In this document: in pieces, positions 18,666 through 28,020 of the stretch
Layout of the letters: each line of letters opens with the position of its first letter
Numbering within the stretch: the stretch's first letter is position 1
From: Formosimonas limnophila
GTDB taxonomy: Bacteria > Pseudomonadota > Gammaproteobacteria > Burkholderiales > Burkholderiaceae
DNA length: 64,000 nucleotides
Direction of reading: 5' to 3'
NCBI RefSeq assembly: GCF_014652675.1
Contig: NZ_BMZG01000001.1
Span: forward strand, 62,001 to 126,000
Translations under genes and position numbers: made by a program
The notes under the pieces: model-generated
The model's database searches: none
The model's input: only the letters and a program-made list of their open reading frames with translations
Told to the model about the DNA's origin: nothing

Positions 18666-20864
18666 ATGGCGACTAAGGCGATCACAAAAACAGCACTAAC
18701 ACGCACAGCCACGACAGTCAAAAAAACAGTCAAAACCTCGGAAAAGAAAGTTGCCGTCACCAAGCCCGCAGCAAAAAGCACTGTGGCCAAAGCAGGAAAT
18801 ATTCCTAAAGTAACAGCTAAGGTTAAAACGCCATCTGCGGTACCTGCTGCAAAAAAAATAGCACCCAAAAAAGCAACATCGAGCAAACCAACTCTCAAAC
18901 CAGCAACCAAATCTAAACCTGTACCAAAGGCCAAGCAATTGACATCATTGCCAGTCGATGTACAAACACAGATGACGGCCTTTGTCGAAAACCTGCAAAC
19001 GCAAGCTGATCAGGTGAATCAAGCCGCCGAAGAGTTGCTCAGAAATACCCAAGGGCAAGCAGAGAAAGCCAAAGCGGCGATGGATTCTGAGGCAAATAAT
19101 GCATCAGAATCCCCTTTTGGTCAGTGGCAACAACTTTTTAATAGCGTTGGTGGAGGGCAAACCAACATGCCGAACATCATGGGTGCGTGGCAGCAGTTCG
19201 GTGACACCCTCAAACAAATGAGTAGTGGCCAAAATCCGCTCGCAGGTCAAAGCATGATGGCGCATGAAAGTTTATCGGATGTCGCAAAAATGGTTGATGC
19301 TGCTGATTTACAAAGGTTACAGCAAGAGTACCTTAAAGAAATGGCTGCGCTTTGGCAAAGTTACTCAAGCCAGCAAAGTTTTGATATCACAGACCGACGT
19401 TTTGTCTCGCCAGCATGGCGTGCGAATGCGTGGGCGAATTACCTTGCACAAAGTTATTTGATTAATGCGCGCTTGATGCTGGAGATGGCTGATTGTGTTA
19501 AAGCTGATGCCAAAACCAAAACCCGTGTGCGCTTCGCTGTGATGCAGTGGGTGGATTCGCTCGCGCCAAGTAATTTTTTCTTAACCAATCCTGATGCGCA
19601 ACAAAAGCTACTTGATACCAAAGGTGAGTCACTCAAACTTGGCATTCAAAATTTTTTAACTGATTTGCAAAAAGGTCGTATTTCGCAGACTGACGAAACT
19701 GCCTTTGAGGTCGGTGTGAACGTTGCGCGTTCGGATGGCGCAGTGGTGTTTGAGAACGAGTATTTTCAGCTATTGCAATATACGCCATTGACGACTAAAG
19801 TCGGTGAGCGACCATTGCTTATCGTGCCTCCGTGCATTAATAAATTCTACATTCTTGATTTACAACCTGATAATTCGCTTGTGCGTCATGCGGTTGAGAA
19901 TGGCAATACTGTGTATCTTGTGAGCTGGCGCAATGCCGATGAGACACTCGCACACACAACATGGGACGATTATATTGAGCATGTGTTGATTAAAGCGATT
20001 CACGTGGTTCAGGAAGCGTCGGCTCAGGACAAAATCAACGTGCTCGGTTTTTGCGTTGGCGGGACATTACTGTCAACCGCGCTCGCTGTACTTGCAGCGC
20101 GTGGTAAGGATGCTGTGGCCAGCTTGACCTTGCTCACCGCATTGCTTGACTTTTCGGACAATGGCGTTCTTGATGCTTATGTAGACGAAAAGCATGTTGT
20201 CATGCGCGAGCAAGCATTCGCCAAAGGCGGCGTCATGCTTGGCAAAGATCTGTCTAATGCGTTCGCCACACTGCGACCAAATGACTTGGTCTGGAACTAC
20301 GTCGTGAGTAACTACCTCAAAGGTGAGCAACCTGCCGCGTTTGATTTGTTGTATTGGAATTCTGACTCGACCAATTTACCTGGGCCGATGTTCTGCTGGT
20401 ATTTACGCAATACGTATCTTGAAAACAAACTCAAGGATAAAGGGGCGGCAGTGGTGTGTGGAGAGAAAGTTGACCTCAAAAAAGTCAACGTGCCGACTTA
20501 CGTGTTGTCTTGTCGTGAAGACCACATTGTCCCGTGGACAGCCGCCTATCGCTCGCAAGCCACACTTGCTGGTGATAAAAAATTCGTGCTTGCTGCCTCA
20601 GGCCATATTGCTGGCGTTGTTAACTCAGCGAAGAAAAACAAGCGTAGCTACTGGACGAACGACTCGGTCAACCTCGATAAATCCACATCAGAACAATGGC
20701 TTAACGGCGCAGACGAGCACGCAGGCAGCTGGTGGACAGATTGGACAAACTGGCTACACGCGCATTCAGGCAAACAAGTCGCTGCACCTAATAAACTCGG
20801 TACAGCGAAATATAAACCGATTGAGGCTGCGCCAGGTCGGTATGTCAAAGTACGAGCCGCCTAA
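18666..20864 (+). CDS. phaC: class I poly(R)-hydroxyalkanoate synthase with basic N-terminal extension
   Basis: PhaC polymerises (R)-3-hydroxyacyl-CoA into storage polyester on granules. From about residue 150 to the end the sequence follows class I enzymes closely: PLLIVPPCINKFYILDLQP, the lipase-like box GFCVGG with nucleophile Cys463, Asp619 in CREDHIVPW, and His647 in ASGHIAG. At 732 residues it is about 140 longer than Cupriavidus PhaC. The excess is an N-terminal tail: residues 1-90 hold 24 Lys/Arg and one acidic residue among Ala, Thr and Pro, like histone H1. Residues 91-145 form a probable amphipathic helix. The ATG has a good GGAG site. phaA and phaB follow on the same strand. Confidence 0.95.
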   Translation: MATKAITKTALTRTATTVKKTVKTSEKKVAVTKPAAKSTVAKAGNIPKVTAKVKTPSAVPAAKKIAPKKATSSKPTLKPATKSKPVPKAKQLTSLPVDVQTQMTAFVENLQTQADQVNQAAEELLRNTQGQAEKAKAAMDSEANNASESPFGQWQQLFNSVGGGQTNMPNIMGAWQQFGDTLKQMSSGQNPLAGQSMMAHESLSDVAKMVDAADLQRLQQEYLKEMAALWQSYSSQQSFDITDRRFVSPAWRANAWANYLAQSYLINARLMLEMADCVKADAKTKTRVRFAVMQWVDSLAPSNFFLTNPDAQQKLLDTKGESLKLGIQNFLTDLQKGRISQTDETAFEVGVNVARSDGAVVFENEYFQLLQYTPLTTKVGERPLLIVPPCINKFYILDLQPDNSLVRHAVENGNTVYLVSWRNADETLAHTTWDDYIEHVLIKAIHVVQEASAQDKINVLGFCVGGTLLSTALAVLAARGKDAVASLTLLTALLDFSDNGVLDAYVDEKHVVMREQAFAKGGVMLGKDLSNAFATLRPNDLVWNYVVSNYLKGEQPAAFDLLYWNSDSTNLPGPMFCWYLRNTYLENKLKDKGAAVVCGEKVDLKKVNVPTYVLSCREDHIVPWTAAYRSQATLAGDKKFVLAASGHIAGVVNSAKKNKRSYWTNDSVNLDKSTSEQWLNGADEHAGSWWTDWTNWLHAHSGKQVAAPNKLGTAKYKPIEAAPGRYVKVRAA

Positions 20865-20992
20865 ATATAGATGCCTCTCACGTGCAAGTGAGAAATGGTT
20901 GGAGGCAAATCAAGCCTTTATCTGAACACAAAATTTTTAACTAAAATCAAAAAACAGCATGTCGTATTTTTTGAAATAACTTTGGAGATGAT

Positions 20993-22171
20993 ATGAAAGA
21001 AGTCGTAATTGTTGCGGCGGCACGCACCGCGATTGGTAAGTTTGGTGGTTCATTGGCAAAGGTGTCAGCACCAGACTTAGGGGCTACCGTTATTAAAGCT
21101 TTGTTAGAAAAAACAGGTGTATCTGGTGATGCCATCAGTGAGGTCATTCTCGGTCAAGTCCTCACCGCAGGCAGTGGCCAAAATCCCGCACGCCAGTCTG
21201 TCATCAAGGCAGGCTTGCCGCAGGGTGTACCTGCGTGCACGCTCAATAAAGTGTGCGGCTCAGGCCTGAAAGCCGTCATGCTCGCAGCCCAAGCCATTGC
21301 CTGCGGCGACGCCGAAATCATCATCGCGGGTGGTCAGGAGAACATGAGCGCGTCACCGCACGTTTTGCCGAATTCACGAGATGGTTTCCGTATGGGCAAC
21401 ACGCAACTCGTGGACACTATGATTACCGACGGCTTGTGGGATGTATACAACCAATACCATATGGGTATTACGGCCGAAAACGTCGCGAAACAATACGAGA
21501 TCAGCCGTGAAACACAAGACGAATTTGCCCTCGCGTCACAGACCAAAGCCCTCGCCGCCATTGATGCTGGTAGATTCAAAGACGAAATCGTCCCTGTGGT
21601 CATCCCACAGCGTAAAGGCGACCCAGTCGTATTTGACACCGACGAATTCCCGAATCGTAAAACCAATGCCGAAGGCCTCGCAGGTTTGCGCCCAGCGTTT
21701 GATAAAGCAGGCAGCGTCACGGCAGGTAATGCTTCAGGCATCAACGACGGAGCCGCAGCCGTCATGGTCATGTCTGCTGATAAAGCGAAAGAACTTGGCC
21801 TGACGCCACTTGTCACCATCAAAGCTTTCGCCAGCAGCGGTCTTGACCCAGCGATTATGGGCATGGGTCCTGTACCTGCCTCACGTCGTACATTAGAGAA
21901 AGCGGGTTGGACACCTGCCGATTTAGATCTCATGGAAATCAACGAAGCCTTTGCTGCGCAAGCCTGCGCTGTGAACAAAGAAATGGGCTGGGATACCAGC
22001 AAAATCAACGTCAACGGCGGTGCTATTGCACTGGGTCACCCCATTGGCGCATCGGGTTGCCGCGTGCTCGTCTCATTGATTCATGAAATGGTCAAGCGAG
22101 ATGCGAAAAAAGGCCTGACATCGCTGTGTATCGGTGGTGGTATGGGTGTTGCGTTGGCGGTTGAGCGATAG
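20993..22171 (+). CDS. phaA: acetyl-CoA C-acetyltransferase (beta-ketothiolase)
   Basis: The 392-residue biosynthetic thiolase condenses two acetyl-CoA to acetoacetyl-CoA, the first step of polyhydroxybutyrate synthesis. Catalytic residues are Cys88 in KVCGSGLKA, His in [14 protein letters not shown] (about 349) and Cys in [10 protein letters not shown] (about 379). The GGAGAT site before the ATG is strong. Codons are richer in C and G than in neighbouring genes, as in highly expressed genes. The gene is followed in frame by a remnant of an unrelated gene. Confidence 0.95.
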   Translation: MKEVVIVAAARTAIGKFGGSLAKVSAPDLGATVIKALLEKTGVSGDAISEVILGQVLTAGSGQNPARQSVIKAGLPQGVPACTLNKVCGSGLKAVMLAAQAIACGDAEIIIAGGQENMSASPHVLPNSRDGFRMGNTQLVDTMITDGLWDVYNQYHMGITAENVAKQYEISRETQDEFALASQTKALAAIDAGRFKDEIVPVVIPQRKGDPVVFDTDEFPNRKTNAEGLAGLRPAFDKAGSVTAGNASGINDGAAAVMVMSADKAKELGLTPLVTIKAFASSGLDPAIMGMGPVPASRRTLEKAGWTPADLDLMEINEAFAAQACAVNKEMGWDTSKINVNGGAIALGHPIGASGCRVLVSLIHEMVKRDAKKGLTSLCIGGGMGVALAVER

Positions 22172-22438
22172 GCGTTCTCATGTCCGAAAAAACACTGTTT
22201 TGACGACCCAAATATGCCCGATGAGATGCAGGTGACGGTGGAGTTTCGACCTGTTTTGTGCGGCACTGGGCTAAGCATTGTTCAAACTGGGATTCCTGAG
22301 GCGATTCCTCTGGAGTTTTGTTATCGTGGTTGGCAGGAATCATTGATATTGTTGGCGCAGTTAGTAGAGCCAGAAATTTTGGATGAGCACAGTAACCTAT
22401 TTTTTAAAAAAGAGTCAATGTGCAACTGTGGGCAATAG
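22172..22438 (+). pseudogene. C-terminal remnant of an AHSA1/SRPBCC-domain gene
   Basis: Immediately after the phaA stop, in the same frame, the sequence reads HCFDDPNMPDEM, then VTVEFRPV, GTGLSIVQTGIPEAIP and CYRGWQESLILLAQLVEPEI. This is the C-terminal half of an AHSA1-like (activator of Hsp90 ATPase homologue) SRPBCC protein, in which FDDP, the EGIP-like turn and GWQESL...LVEPEI are conserved. The N-terminal half (about 75-80 residues) is missing. An ATG at 22214 could open a 74-residue ORF, but recognisable homology starts upstream of it with no start codon. I read it as a deletion relic rather than a working gene. Confidence 0.68.
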
Positions 22439-22479
22439 CTTACTCTGCATAAAATTGATAACCATTATTGGAGATGAAA

Positions 22480-23217
22480 ATGAGTCAAAAAGTAGCATAC
22501 GTCACAGGCGGCATGGGCGGCATCGGAACATCGATTTGCCAACGCTTACATAAGGATGGGTTTAAAGTCATCGCAGGCTGCGGCCCGACTCGTGACGCAC
22601 AAAAATGGCTGGATGAGCAAGCTGCACTCGGTTATACATTCTATGCCTCAGTGGGCAATGTTGGTGATTGGGACTCCACCGTCGAAGCCTTTGATAAAGT
22701 CAAAGCCGAACATGGCACCATCAGTGTATTGGTCAACAACGCAGGCATCACGCGTGACGGCCAATTCCGTAAAATGGACTTCAAACAATGGGACGAAGTT
22801 ATCCGTACCAACTTATACTCAATGTTCAACGTCACCAAACAAGTGATCGATGGCATGGTTGACCAAGGCTTTGGCCGCATCATCAACATATCGTCGGTGA
22901 ATGGTCAAAAGGGTCAATTTGGCCAGACCAATTACTCCACCGCAAAAGCGGGTTTACACGGTTTCACCATGGCACTTGCCCAAGAAGTCGCGGCCAAAGG
23001 CGTGACCGTTAATACCGTCTCACCAGGTTATGTTGCTACGGATATGGTGACGGCTATTCGTGAAGACGTGCTCGAGAAAATTGTCTCAGGCATCCCCGTC
23101 AAACGCCTCGGTAAACCCGAAGAAATCGCCTCGATGATTGCATGGCTTGCTTCAGATGAGGGTGGATTCTCAACAGGTGCTGATTTTTCGGTCAATGGTG
23201 GGTTACATATGGGGTAA
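22480..23217 (+). CDS. phaB: acetoacetyl-CoA reductase
   Basis: The 245-residue NADPH-dependent short-chain dehydrogenase reduces acetoacetyl-CoA to (R)-3-hydroxybutyryl-CoA, the PhaC substrate. It has the TGGMGGIG cofactor loop, NNAG, and the Tyr/Lys pair in NYSTAKAGLHGF. It closely resembles Cupriavidus PhaB, including the C-terminal FSTGADFSVNGGLHMG. The ATG at 22480 follows GGAG with standard spacing and gives the typical N-terminus; an ATG at 22474 and a TTG at 22468 in the same frame are alternatives. The gene is 308 bases after phaA, separated by the AHSA1 relic. Confidence 0.95.
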   Translation: MSQKVAYVTGGMGGIGTSICQRLHKDGFKVIAGCGPTRDAQKWLDEQAALGYTFYASVGNVGDWDSTVEAFDKVKAEHGTISVLVNNAGITRDGQFRKMDFKQWDEVIRTNLYSMFNVTKQVIDGMVDQGFGRIINISSVNGQKGQFGQTNYSTAKAGLHGFTMALAQEVAAKGVTVNTVSPGYVATDMVTAIREDVLEKIVSGIPVKRLGKPEEIASMIAWLASDEGGFSTGADFSVNGGLHMG

Positions 23218-23246
23218 ATAGGTTGATCTTCAATCGATTGGAAAAT

Positions 23247-23274
23247 AAGAGCCCATCAAATGATGAGCTCTTTC
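23247..23274 (+). terminator. probable terminator after phaB
   Basis: AAGAGC and CATC (23247-23257) pair with GATG and GCTCTT (23262-23272) around a short loop, with one mismatch. The T-run is short (TTTCTC), so strength is uncertain. Confidence 0.5.
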
Positions 23275-23524
23275 TCGTTAGGTTTGTCGACCATCTGAAT
23301 GCCCACGTTCAGATAGCGGATGATTTGTCTAAAACCAAGGTCGTATTGGTAAAAGTCACTGCTAATTTATAATGATGACTGTGTTGGTAGCGTGTTAGTC
23401 GTACTATAACGGTGTTGTTATAAAAGCTTTGTGAGAACGCATGAGTTACAGCGATTGATGAACTGCGTATAGCTCACCACAAAGTCGGTTAAGTAGGATT
23501 GGCCGCTGTATCGTCTGCTTGATA
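23275..23524. other. intergenic stretch without a recognised gene
   Basis: No gene could be supported here. The minus strand from about 23366 down to 23250 is an open stretch of about 35 codons containing DFYQYDLGFRQIIRYLNVGIQ, without a convincing start. It may be a relic or chance. A phaR regulator, often found after phaB, is absent. Confidence 0.4.
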
Positions 23525-23580
23525 TATAATGTCAACCCATGCGAGCATACGCCGCTCATCGTTTGGTGAGCGGCTTTTTA
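23525..23580 (+). terminator. promoter -10 box and short leader terminator before the EamA gene
   Basis: TATAAT (23525-23530) is followed at 23551-23572 by GCCGCTCA pairing with TGAGCGGC and then five T, ending 13 bases before the EamA ATG. If the -10 box is used, the leader would consist almost entirely of this terminator. The -35 box is poor. The hairpin is clear; its role as an attenuator is inference. Confidence 0.5.
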
Positions 23581-23592
23581 ATTGAGTGATTT

Positions 23593-24501
23593 ATGAGTTC
23601 ATCGTTTACCAAGTCCCAGCGCCAAACAGCTTTTGTTTGGGCGATTTTTGGTGCACTATTTTTCTCAACGAAGGCTATTTTAGCCAAGCTCATGTATCGC
23701 GAAGGTGCCGATGCAATTGATGTGTTGACGCTGCGGATGATTTTTTCATTGCCGTTTTTTGTGCTGATTGGTTTGTGGGCACGGCGCACGCAGCCCTACG
23801 CGATGACGCGTTCTGATTATGGGCAGGTGTTTGTGGTGGGGTTGTTTGGCTATTATTTGGCGAGTTTGTTTGATTTCATGGGGTTGGAGTACATCTCTGT
23901 GGGATTGGAGCGATTGATTTTATTCTTAACGCCATCGTTGGTGCTCATCATGTCGAAGTTTGTATTGAAAAAAAACATTGATGTGAAACAGTGGTTAGCG
24001 ATGTTGTTGGCGTATGTGGGCATTGTGCTGGTGTTTGTCCATGAGGTGTCGTTTAGTGGTAGTAATGTGCCGTTGGGTTCTGCCTTGGTATTTGCCAGTG
24101 CGGCGTCGTATGCGACGTATTTGTTGATGACGGGCGAGCTGGTGAAACGCTTGGGCGCGATGCGATTGGTCGCCTATGCGATGGCGGTTTCGACGGTGTT
24201 GTGTGTGTTGAATTATGTAGTGGTGCGCCTTCCGCATGAATTGGTTGAGCAAAATATGACGGTGTATGGATACTCGCTACTCAATGCTGTTTTGTGCACG
24301 GTCGCGCCAGTGGTTTTGACCATGATGGCGGTGGCTCGGCTCGGTTCATCCATTGTTTCACAAATTTCAATGGTCGGGCCTTTGGCGACGGTGGGTTTGG
24401 GCTATGTGTTTTTGGGTGAGCCGATTACGCCGACACAGTTAGCTGGTACGTCGTTGGTTATGGTGGGGATTTTTTTGGTGGGTCGCGTGGCGACCAAGTA
24501 A
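23593..24501 (+). CDS. EamA/DMT-family transporter
   Basis: The 302-residue protein has about ten hydrophobic segments in two EamA repeats (about 12-140 and 155-298). The first repeat begins FVWAIFGALFFSTKAILAKL and the second ends with the typical FLGEPITPTQLAGTSLVMVGI. Members export amino acids or other metabolites through the inner membrane. The substrate cannot be predicted. There is no clear ribosome binding site, and a terminator hairpin ends 13 bases before the ATG, so expression may be low or conditional. Confidence 0.82.
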   Translation: MSSSFTKSQRQTAFVWAIFGALFFSTKAILAKLMYREGADAIDVLTLRMIFSLPFFVLIGLWARRTQPYAMTRSDYGQVFVVGLFGYYLASLFDFMGLEYISVGLERLILFLTPSLVLIMSKFVLKKNIDVKQWLAMLLAYVGIVLVFVHEVSFSGSNVPLGSALVFASAASYATYLLMTGELVKRLGAMRLVAYAMAVSTVLCVLNYVVVRLPHELVEQNMTVYGYSLLNAVLCTVAPVVLTMMAVARLGSSIVSQISMVGPLATVGLGYVFLGEPITPTQLAGTSLVMVGIFLVGRVATK

Positions 24502-24628
24502 CCTTGTTTGGTTTTTATTTTGGTTTTATCTAAGTTTTGTGTGGATTTCCTGCTCAAAACTTCTGTTCCCCGAAAACATAGTTTCAGCGAAACTTAAAAA
24601 TAGGGGTTCACTTTTTTCGGAATAGATT

Positions 24629-25525
24629 ATGAGTATTCAATGGTTCCCAGGGCACATGCACAAAGCCCGTAAGGAGATTGCCGATCGGCTGAAAATGGTT
24701 GACGTCATTGTCGAGGTCGTCGACGCGCGTTTGCCGTATTCGAGTGAAAATCCATTGCTCGCGCCGATGGGTAGCTTTCGCAATCGGCCTTGTTTGAAAG
24801 TATTGAACAAATCAGACTTAGCCGACCCCGCGAAGACCCAAGAGTGGCTCGCCTACTACCAAAGCCAGCCGAACGTCACTGCCATGGTATTTGTCGGCAA
24901 CAACCGCCCCGATGTGAAACGCCTCATGAAAACCATTCAGTCGCTCGCTCCACACCGCGATGGTGCAGAAAAGCCGTTACGGATCATGGCGGCAGGCATT
25001 CCGAATGTGGGCAAATCTACTCTAATCAATGCACTTGCAGGACGAAAAATCGCGAAAGTTGGTGACGAGCCAGCCGTGACCAAACAGCAGCAATACATCG
25101 AGCTGCCCAACGGCACACAGCTGTATGACACGCCCGGGTTTCTTTGGCCAAAAATCGCTGACCCAGCCAGTGGCTATCGCCTCGCCATGAGTGGTGCGAT
25201 TGGCAAAAACGTCATCGACTTCGAAGACATCGCGATTTATGCGGCAGAATATCTTAGCGTTGCATACCCAGAACAACTCAAAACACGCTATAAATTAACG
25301 GAATTACCCGAAAAGCCTGAAGACATCCTACTCGCCATTGCCAAAAAACGTGGCTATGTCAAAACTGGCGGCGTGGTTGATATGCAAAAAACCTCCGAGC
25401 TACTCATCGTCGAAATGCGTAGTGGCATGCTGGGGCGGGTGAGTTTTGAGACACCGAAAGACATTGTAGTGGTTGTTCCTGATGATGAACAATTATTGGA
25501 CGAAGGCGATGCGGTGATAAAATAA
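24629..25525 (+). CDS. ylqF: ribosome biogenesis GTPase YlqF/RbgA-like
   Basis: The 298-residue circularly permuted GTPase has its G4 motif first (LNKSDLA, about residue 60), then G1 [14 protein letters not shown] (about 122-135) and G3 DTPG (about 170). [17 protein letters not shown] is the typical N-terminus and a helical RNA-binding domain fills residues 200-298. Members assist late large-subunit assembly, best shown for Bacillus RbgA. It stands alone, with 127 bases upstream and rimO 44 bases downstream on the same strand. Confidence 0.92.
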   Translation: MSIQWFPGHMHKARKEIADRLKMVDVIVEVVDARLPYSSENPLLAPMGSFRNRPCLKVLNKSDLADPAKTQEWLAYYQSQPNVTAMVFVGNNRPDVKRLMKTIQSLAPHRDGAEKPLRIMAAGIPNVGKSTLINALAGRKIAKVGDEPAVTKQQQYIELPNGTQLYDTPGFLWPKIADPASGYRLAMSGAIGKNVIDFEDIAIYAAEYLSVAYPEQLKTRYKLTELPEKPEDILLAIAKKRGYVKTGGVVDMQKTSELLIVEMRSGMLGRVSFETPKDIVVVVPDDEQLLDEGDAVIK

Positions 25526-25569
25526 CACATTGCATCACGAAGAATACTCACATCATTTTAGAGAGCACC

Positions 25570-26952
25570 ATGACAGACATCATTACCTTAAATTCACCCA
25601 ATACACCCAAAGTCGGCTTCGTTTCCCTTGGTTGTCCGAAAGCTTTGGTTGATTCCGAAGACATCTTGACCAAGCTGCGCACGGAAGGGTACGAAATTTC
25701 GCCGTCGTATGAAGACGCTGATTTGGTGGTGGTCAATACCTGTGGTTTCATTGACAGCGCTGTGCAGGAGTCGCTGGACGCGATTGGGGAAGCGTTGCAT
25801 GAAAATGGCAAAGTCGTGGTGACTGGCTGCTTGGGTGCACGCACGGATTCAAATGGCGACAACATGGTTCGTGCGATGCATCCGAAAGTCTTGGCGGTGA
25901 CAGGCCCGCACGCAACTAATGAGGTTCTTGATGCGGTGCATATCCATTTACCGAAGCCACACGATCCATTCATCGACCTCGTCCCGCCACAGGGCATTAA
26001 GTTGACGCCGAAGCACTATGCGTATTTAAAGATTTCTGAGGGCTGTAATCACCGCTGTACGTTTTGTATCATTCCATCTTTGCGTGGTGACTTGGTGTCG
26101 CGCCCCATCGGTGATGTGGTGCGTGAAGCAGAGAAACTGGTTCAATCAGGCGTGAAGGAATTGCTCGTGGTCTCGCAGGACACCAGCGCGTATGGCGTCG
26201 ATGTGAAATTTCGCACGGGTTTTGTCAATGGCCGTCCTGTGAAAACGCACATGCAAGAGCTCGTACAAGAGCTAGCTCAGCTGGGTGCATGGGTTCGATT
26301 ACACTACGTCTATCCGTACCCGCATGTGGACGATGTGATTGAACTCATGGCGCAAGCCGCTGTGAATGGCCAAGGGCGCGTTTTGCCTTATTTGGATGTG
26401 CCATTTCAACACGCCCACCCGCGTGTGCTTAAAGCCATGAAGCGTCCCGCAAATGGCGAAAAAACCTTAGAGCGCATTCAAGCATGGCGTGCGGCATGCC
26501 CTGATTTGACCATTCGCTCGACCTTTATCGCAGGTTTCCCATCGGAGACCGAAGAAGAGTTTGAATATCTGCTCGACTTCCTTGACGAAGCACAGCTTGA
26601 CCGAGTCGGTTGCTTTGCTTATTCACCTGTCGATGGTGCGGTGGCGAATCGAATCGAAGGCGCGTTGCCTGACGAAGTGCGTGAAGAGCGTACCGCACGT
26701 TTTATGGAAAAGCAACAAGCCATCAGCACCGCACGATTGGCAAAAAAAGTCGGTTCGGTGAAAACAGTGCTGATTGATGAAGTGGATGAAGATGGTGCGA
26801 TTGCTCGCTCAATGGCCGATGCGCCGGAGATTGATGGGGCGGTTTATATTGATTACACCGAAACACCGCTCGAAGTTGGGCAGTTTGTCGATGTGAAAAT
26901 TCACGCGAGTGATGAATATGATTTGTGGGGCACTTTGGTGGATGAGGCATAA
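25570..26952 (+). CDS. rimO: ribosomal protein uS12 methylthiotransferase
   Basis: The 460-residue radical SAM enzyme adds a methylthio group to an aspartate of ribosomal protein S12. The N-terminal UPF0004 domain supplies Cys22, Cys58 and Cys87 for one Fe4S4 cluster. CNHRCTFC (Cys159, 163, 166) binds the radical-SAM cluster. A TRAM domain ends the protein (about 390-460). The substrate assignment over MiaB rests on the [15 protein letters not shown] start typical of RimO. The terminator hairpin begins inside the stop codon. Confidence 0.95.
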   Translation: MTDIITLNSPNTPKVGFVSLGCPKALVDSEDILTKLRTEGYEISPSYEDADLVVVNTCGFIDSAVQESLDAIGEALHENGKVVVTGCLGARTDSNGDNMVRAMHPKVLAVTGPHATNEVLDAVHIHLPKPHDPFIDLVPPQGIKLTPKHYAYLKISEGCNHRCTFCIIPSLRGDLVSRPIGDVVREAEKLVQSGVKELLVVSQDTSAYGVDVKFRTGFVNGRPVKTHMQELVQELAQLGAWVRLHYVYPYPHVDDVIELMAQAAVNGQGRVLPYLDVPFQHAHPRVLKAMKRPANGEKTLERIQAWRAACPDLTIRSTFIAGFPSETEEEFEYLLDFLDEAQLDRVGCFAYSPVDGAVANRIEGALPDEVREERTARFMEKQQAISTARLAKKVGSVKTVLIDEVDEDGAIARSMADAPEIDGAVYIDYTETPLEVGQFVDVKIHASDEYDLWGTLVDEA

Positions 26953-26980
26953 AAAAACGAGCCAATTGGCTCGTTTTTTT
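26951..26980. terminator. bidirectional terminator overlapping the rimO stop codon
   Basis: The 30-base segment is a near-perfect palindrome, with ACGAGCCAAT against ATTGGCTCGT flanked by seven A and seven T. It can terminate rimO on the plus strand and the minus-strand ACBP relic. Confidence 0.88.
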
Positions 26981-26993
26981 ATGCCATAACTGT

Positions 26994-27266
26994 TCAGGCC
27001 TGAGCTTGTGTCATGAGTCCGTTGACAACGGCTGATGTATTGATTCATGGTGTCATCCTTACTCGTCCCCGCCAATGCTTCCCACGCATCGAATTTCGCT
27101 CGCGCGACGAACTCGCTCATTTGAGGAGGCTCACCTGTTGCATTTCCTTCGGTTGCTTGCTTGTATACGACACATAAAGTTTGAGTAATGTGGCGTTGTC
27201 GGGACGCTCTGTGAGCGTTTTGACCGCTTGTTGGGCTTGTTCAAATTTGCTGTTGTAAATCGTCAT
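26994..27266 (-). pseudogene. frameshifted acyl-CoA-binding protein (ACBP) gene
   Basis: On the minus strand, the ATG at 27266, with an excellent AAGGAG site, opens MTIYNSKFEQAQQAVKTL and continues through LLKLYVSY. Two extra bases near 27158-27166 then shift the frame to YKQATEGNATGEPPQMSEF and AKFDAWEALAGTSKDDTMNQ. One extra base near 27029 restores VVNGLMTQAQA before the stop at 26994. Read across the shifts, the product is a complete ACBP of about 90 residues, with the acyl-CoA-binding YKQAT and KxDAW motifs. ACBPs buffer long-chain acyl-CoA. Either the gene is recently inactivated or the sequence has two small errors. Confidence 0.82.
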
Positions 27267-27361
27267 GCCGTACTCCTTTAATGAGTGCATGATTTAACTA
27301 TAGCACAGAATATTTACTGGTAATCCATAAGATAAAACGAGCATTCTATTTTTTGGACAAA

Positions 27362-27392
27362 ATAAAAGCCCTTGATGAAATCACCAAGGGCT
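27362..27392 (-). terminator. terminator after slyD
   Basis: On the minus strand AGCCCTTG (27392-27385) pairs with CAAGGGCT (27374-27367), followed by TTTATTTT. It lies 22 bases after the slyD stop. Confidence 0.8.
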
Positions 27393-27413
27393 GTTTGATT
27401 GATACTATTTGAA

Positions 27414-27932
27414 TCAATGCACGGTGCCGTGGTCATCATCATGCTCGTGGTGGTGACCGTCGTCACCGTGAACATGCTCGTGCTCGATTTCGTCGTCGGT
27501 GGCAGCACGAACTTCAGTGACTTTAACGGCGCAGCGCAGCGCCATACCAGCGAGCGGGTGGTTGCCGTCGAGTACGACTTTATCGCCTTCGATGTCGGTG
27601 ATGGTAAAAAACTCTACGTCGTCCTCAGAGCCGCCTTCGGGAATACCCTCAAACATCATGCCCGCTTCGATATCGGCTGGGAACAATGAGCGTGCTTCTA
27701 CGCGAACGAGTTCAGCATCGTATTCGCCAAATGCGTCATCTGGTTCGAGCTGAATAGTGGTTTCAAAACCAACGTCTTGGCCTTCAAGCGCTTCTTCAAT
27801 TTTTGGGAAAAAATCATCATAGCCACCGTGGAGATAGGTGAAGCCTTCGCCCGATGTCTGCTCGATGAAGTTATTTTGGGCATCGGTGACATTCATGCTT
27901 AAGGTCACGACGGTGTTTTTTGCGATTTTCAT
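27414..27932 (-). CDS. slyD: FKBP-type peptidyl-prolyl isomerase SlyD
   Basis: The 172-residue protein has an FKBP domain split by an insert-in-flap chaperone domain (about 70-130), with LHGGYDDFFPKIEEALEG and GNHPLAGMALRCAVKV on either side. The C-terminal 20 or so residues are rich in His and Asp (HEHVHGDDGHHHEHDDD), the metal-binding tail typical of SlyD, which delivers nickel to hydrogenase maturation in some bacteria. No hydrogenase genes are nearby. It is divergent from roxA with an 88-base gap. Confidence 0.95.
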   Translation of the reverse strand: MKIAKNTVVTLSMNVTDAQNNFIEQTSGEGFTYLHGGYDDFFPKIEEALEGQDVGFETTIQLEPDDAFGEYDAELVRVEARSLFPADIEAGMMFEGIPEGGSEDDVEFFTITDIEGDKVVLDGNHPLAGMALRCAVKVTEVRAATDDEIEHEHVHGDDGHHHEHDDDHGTVH

Positions 27933-28020
27933 GTGTTTTCCTTCGGTTAAAAATTCAATACGACATTATACGGAAAATACGTCTTACAATGGCGGCTTTG
28001 ATACTAATGAAGCGAGTACT

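Noticed and set aside
20872-20907. Hairpin after phaC (TGCCTC...GAGGCA with inner CTCAC/GTGAG)
   Set aside because: It has no T-run and interrupted stems, so it is not called a terminator.
21334-22014. 226-codon minus-strand ORF inside phaA
   Set aside because: It is antisense to a fully recognised thiolase. Such long shadow frames are common in biased-codon genes.
27838-28020. N-terminal extension of roxA back over slyD
   Set aside because: The extra 61 residues are antisense slyD sequence. The ATG at 28021 fits family length.
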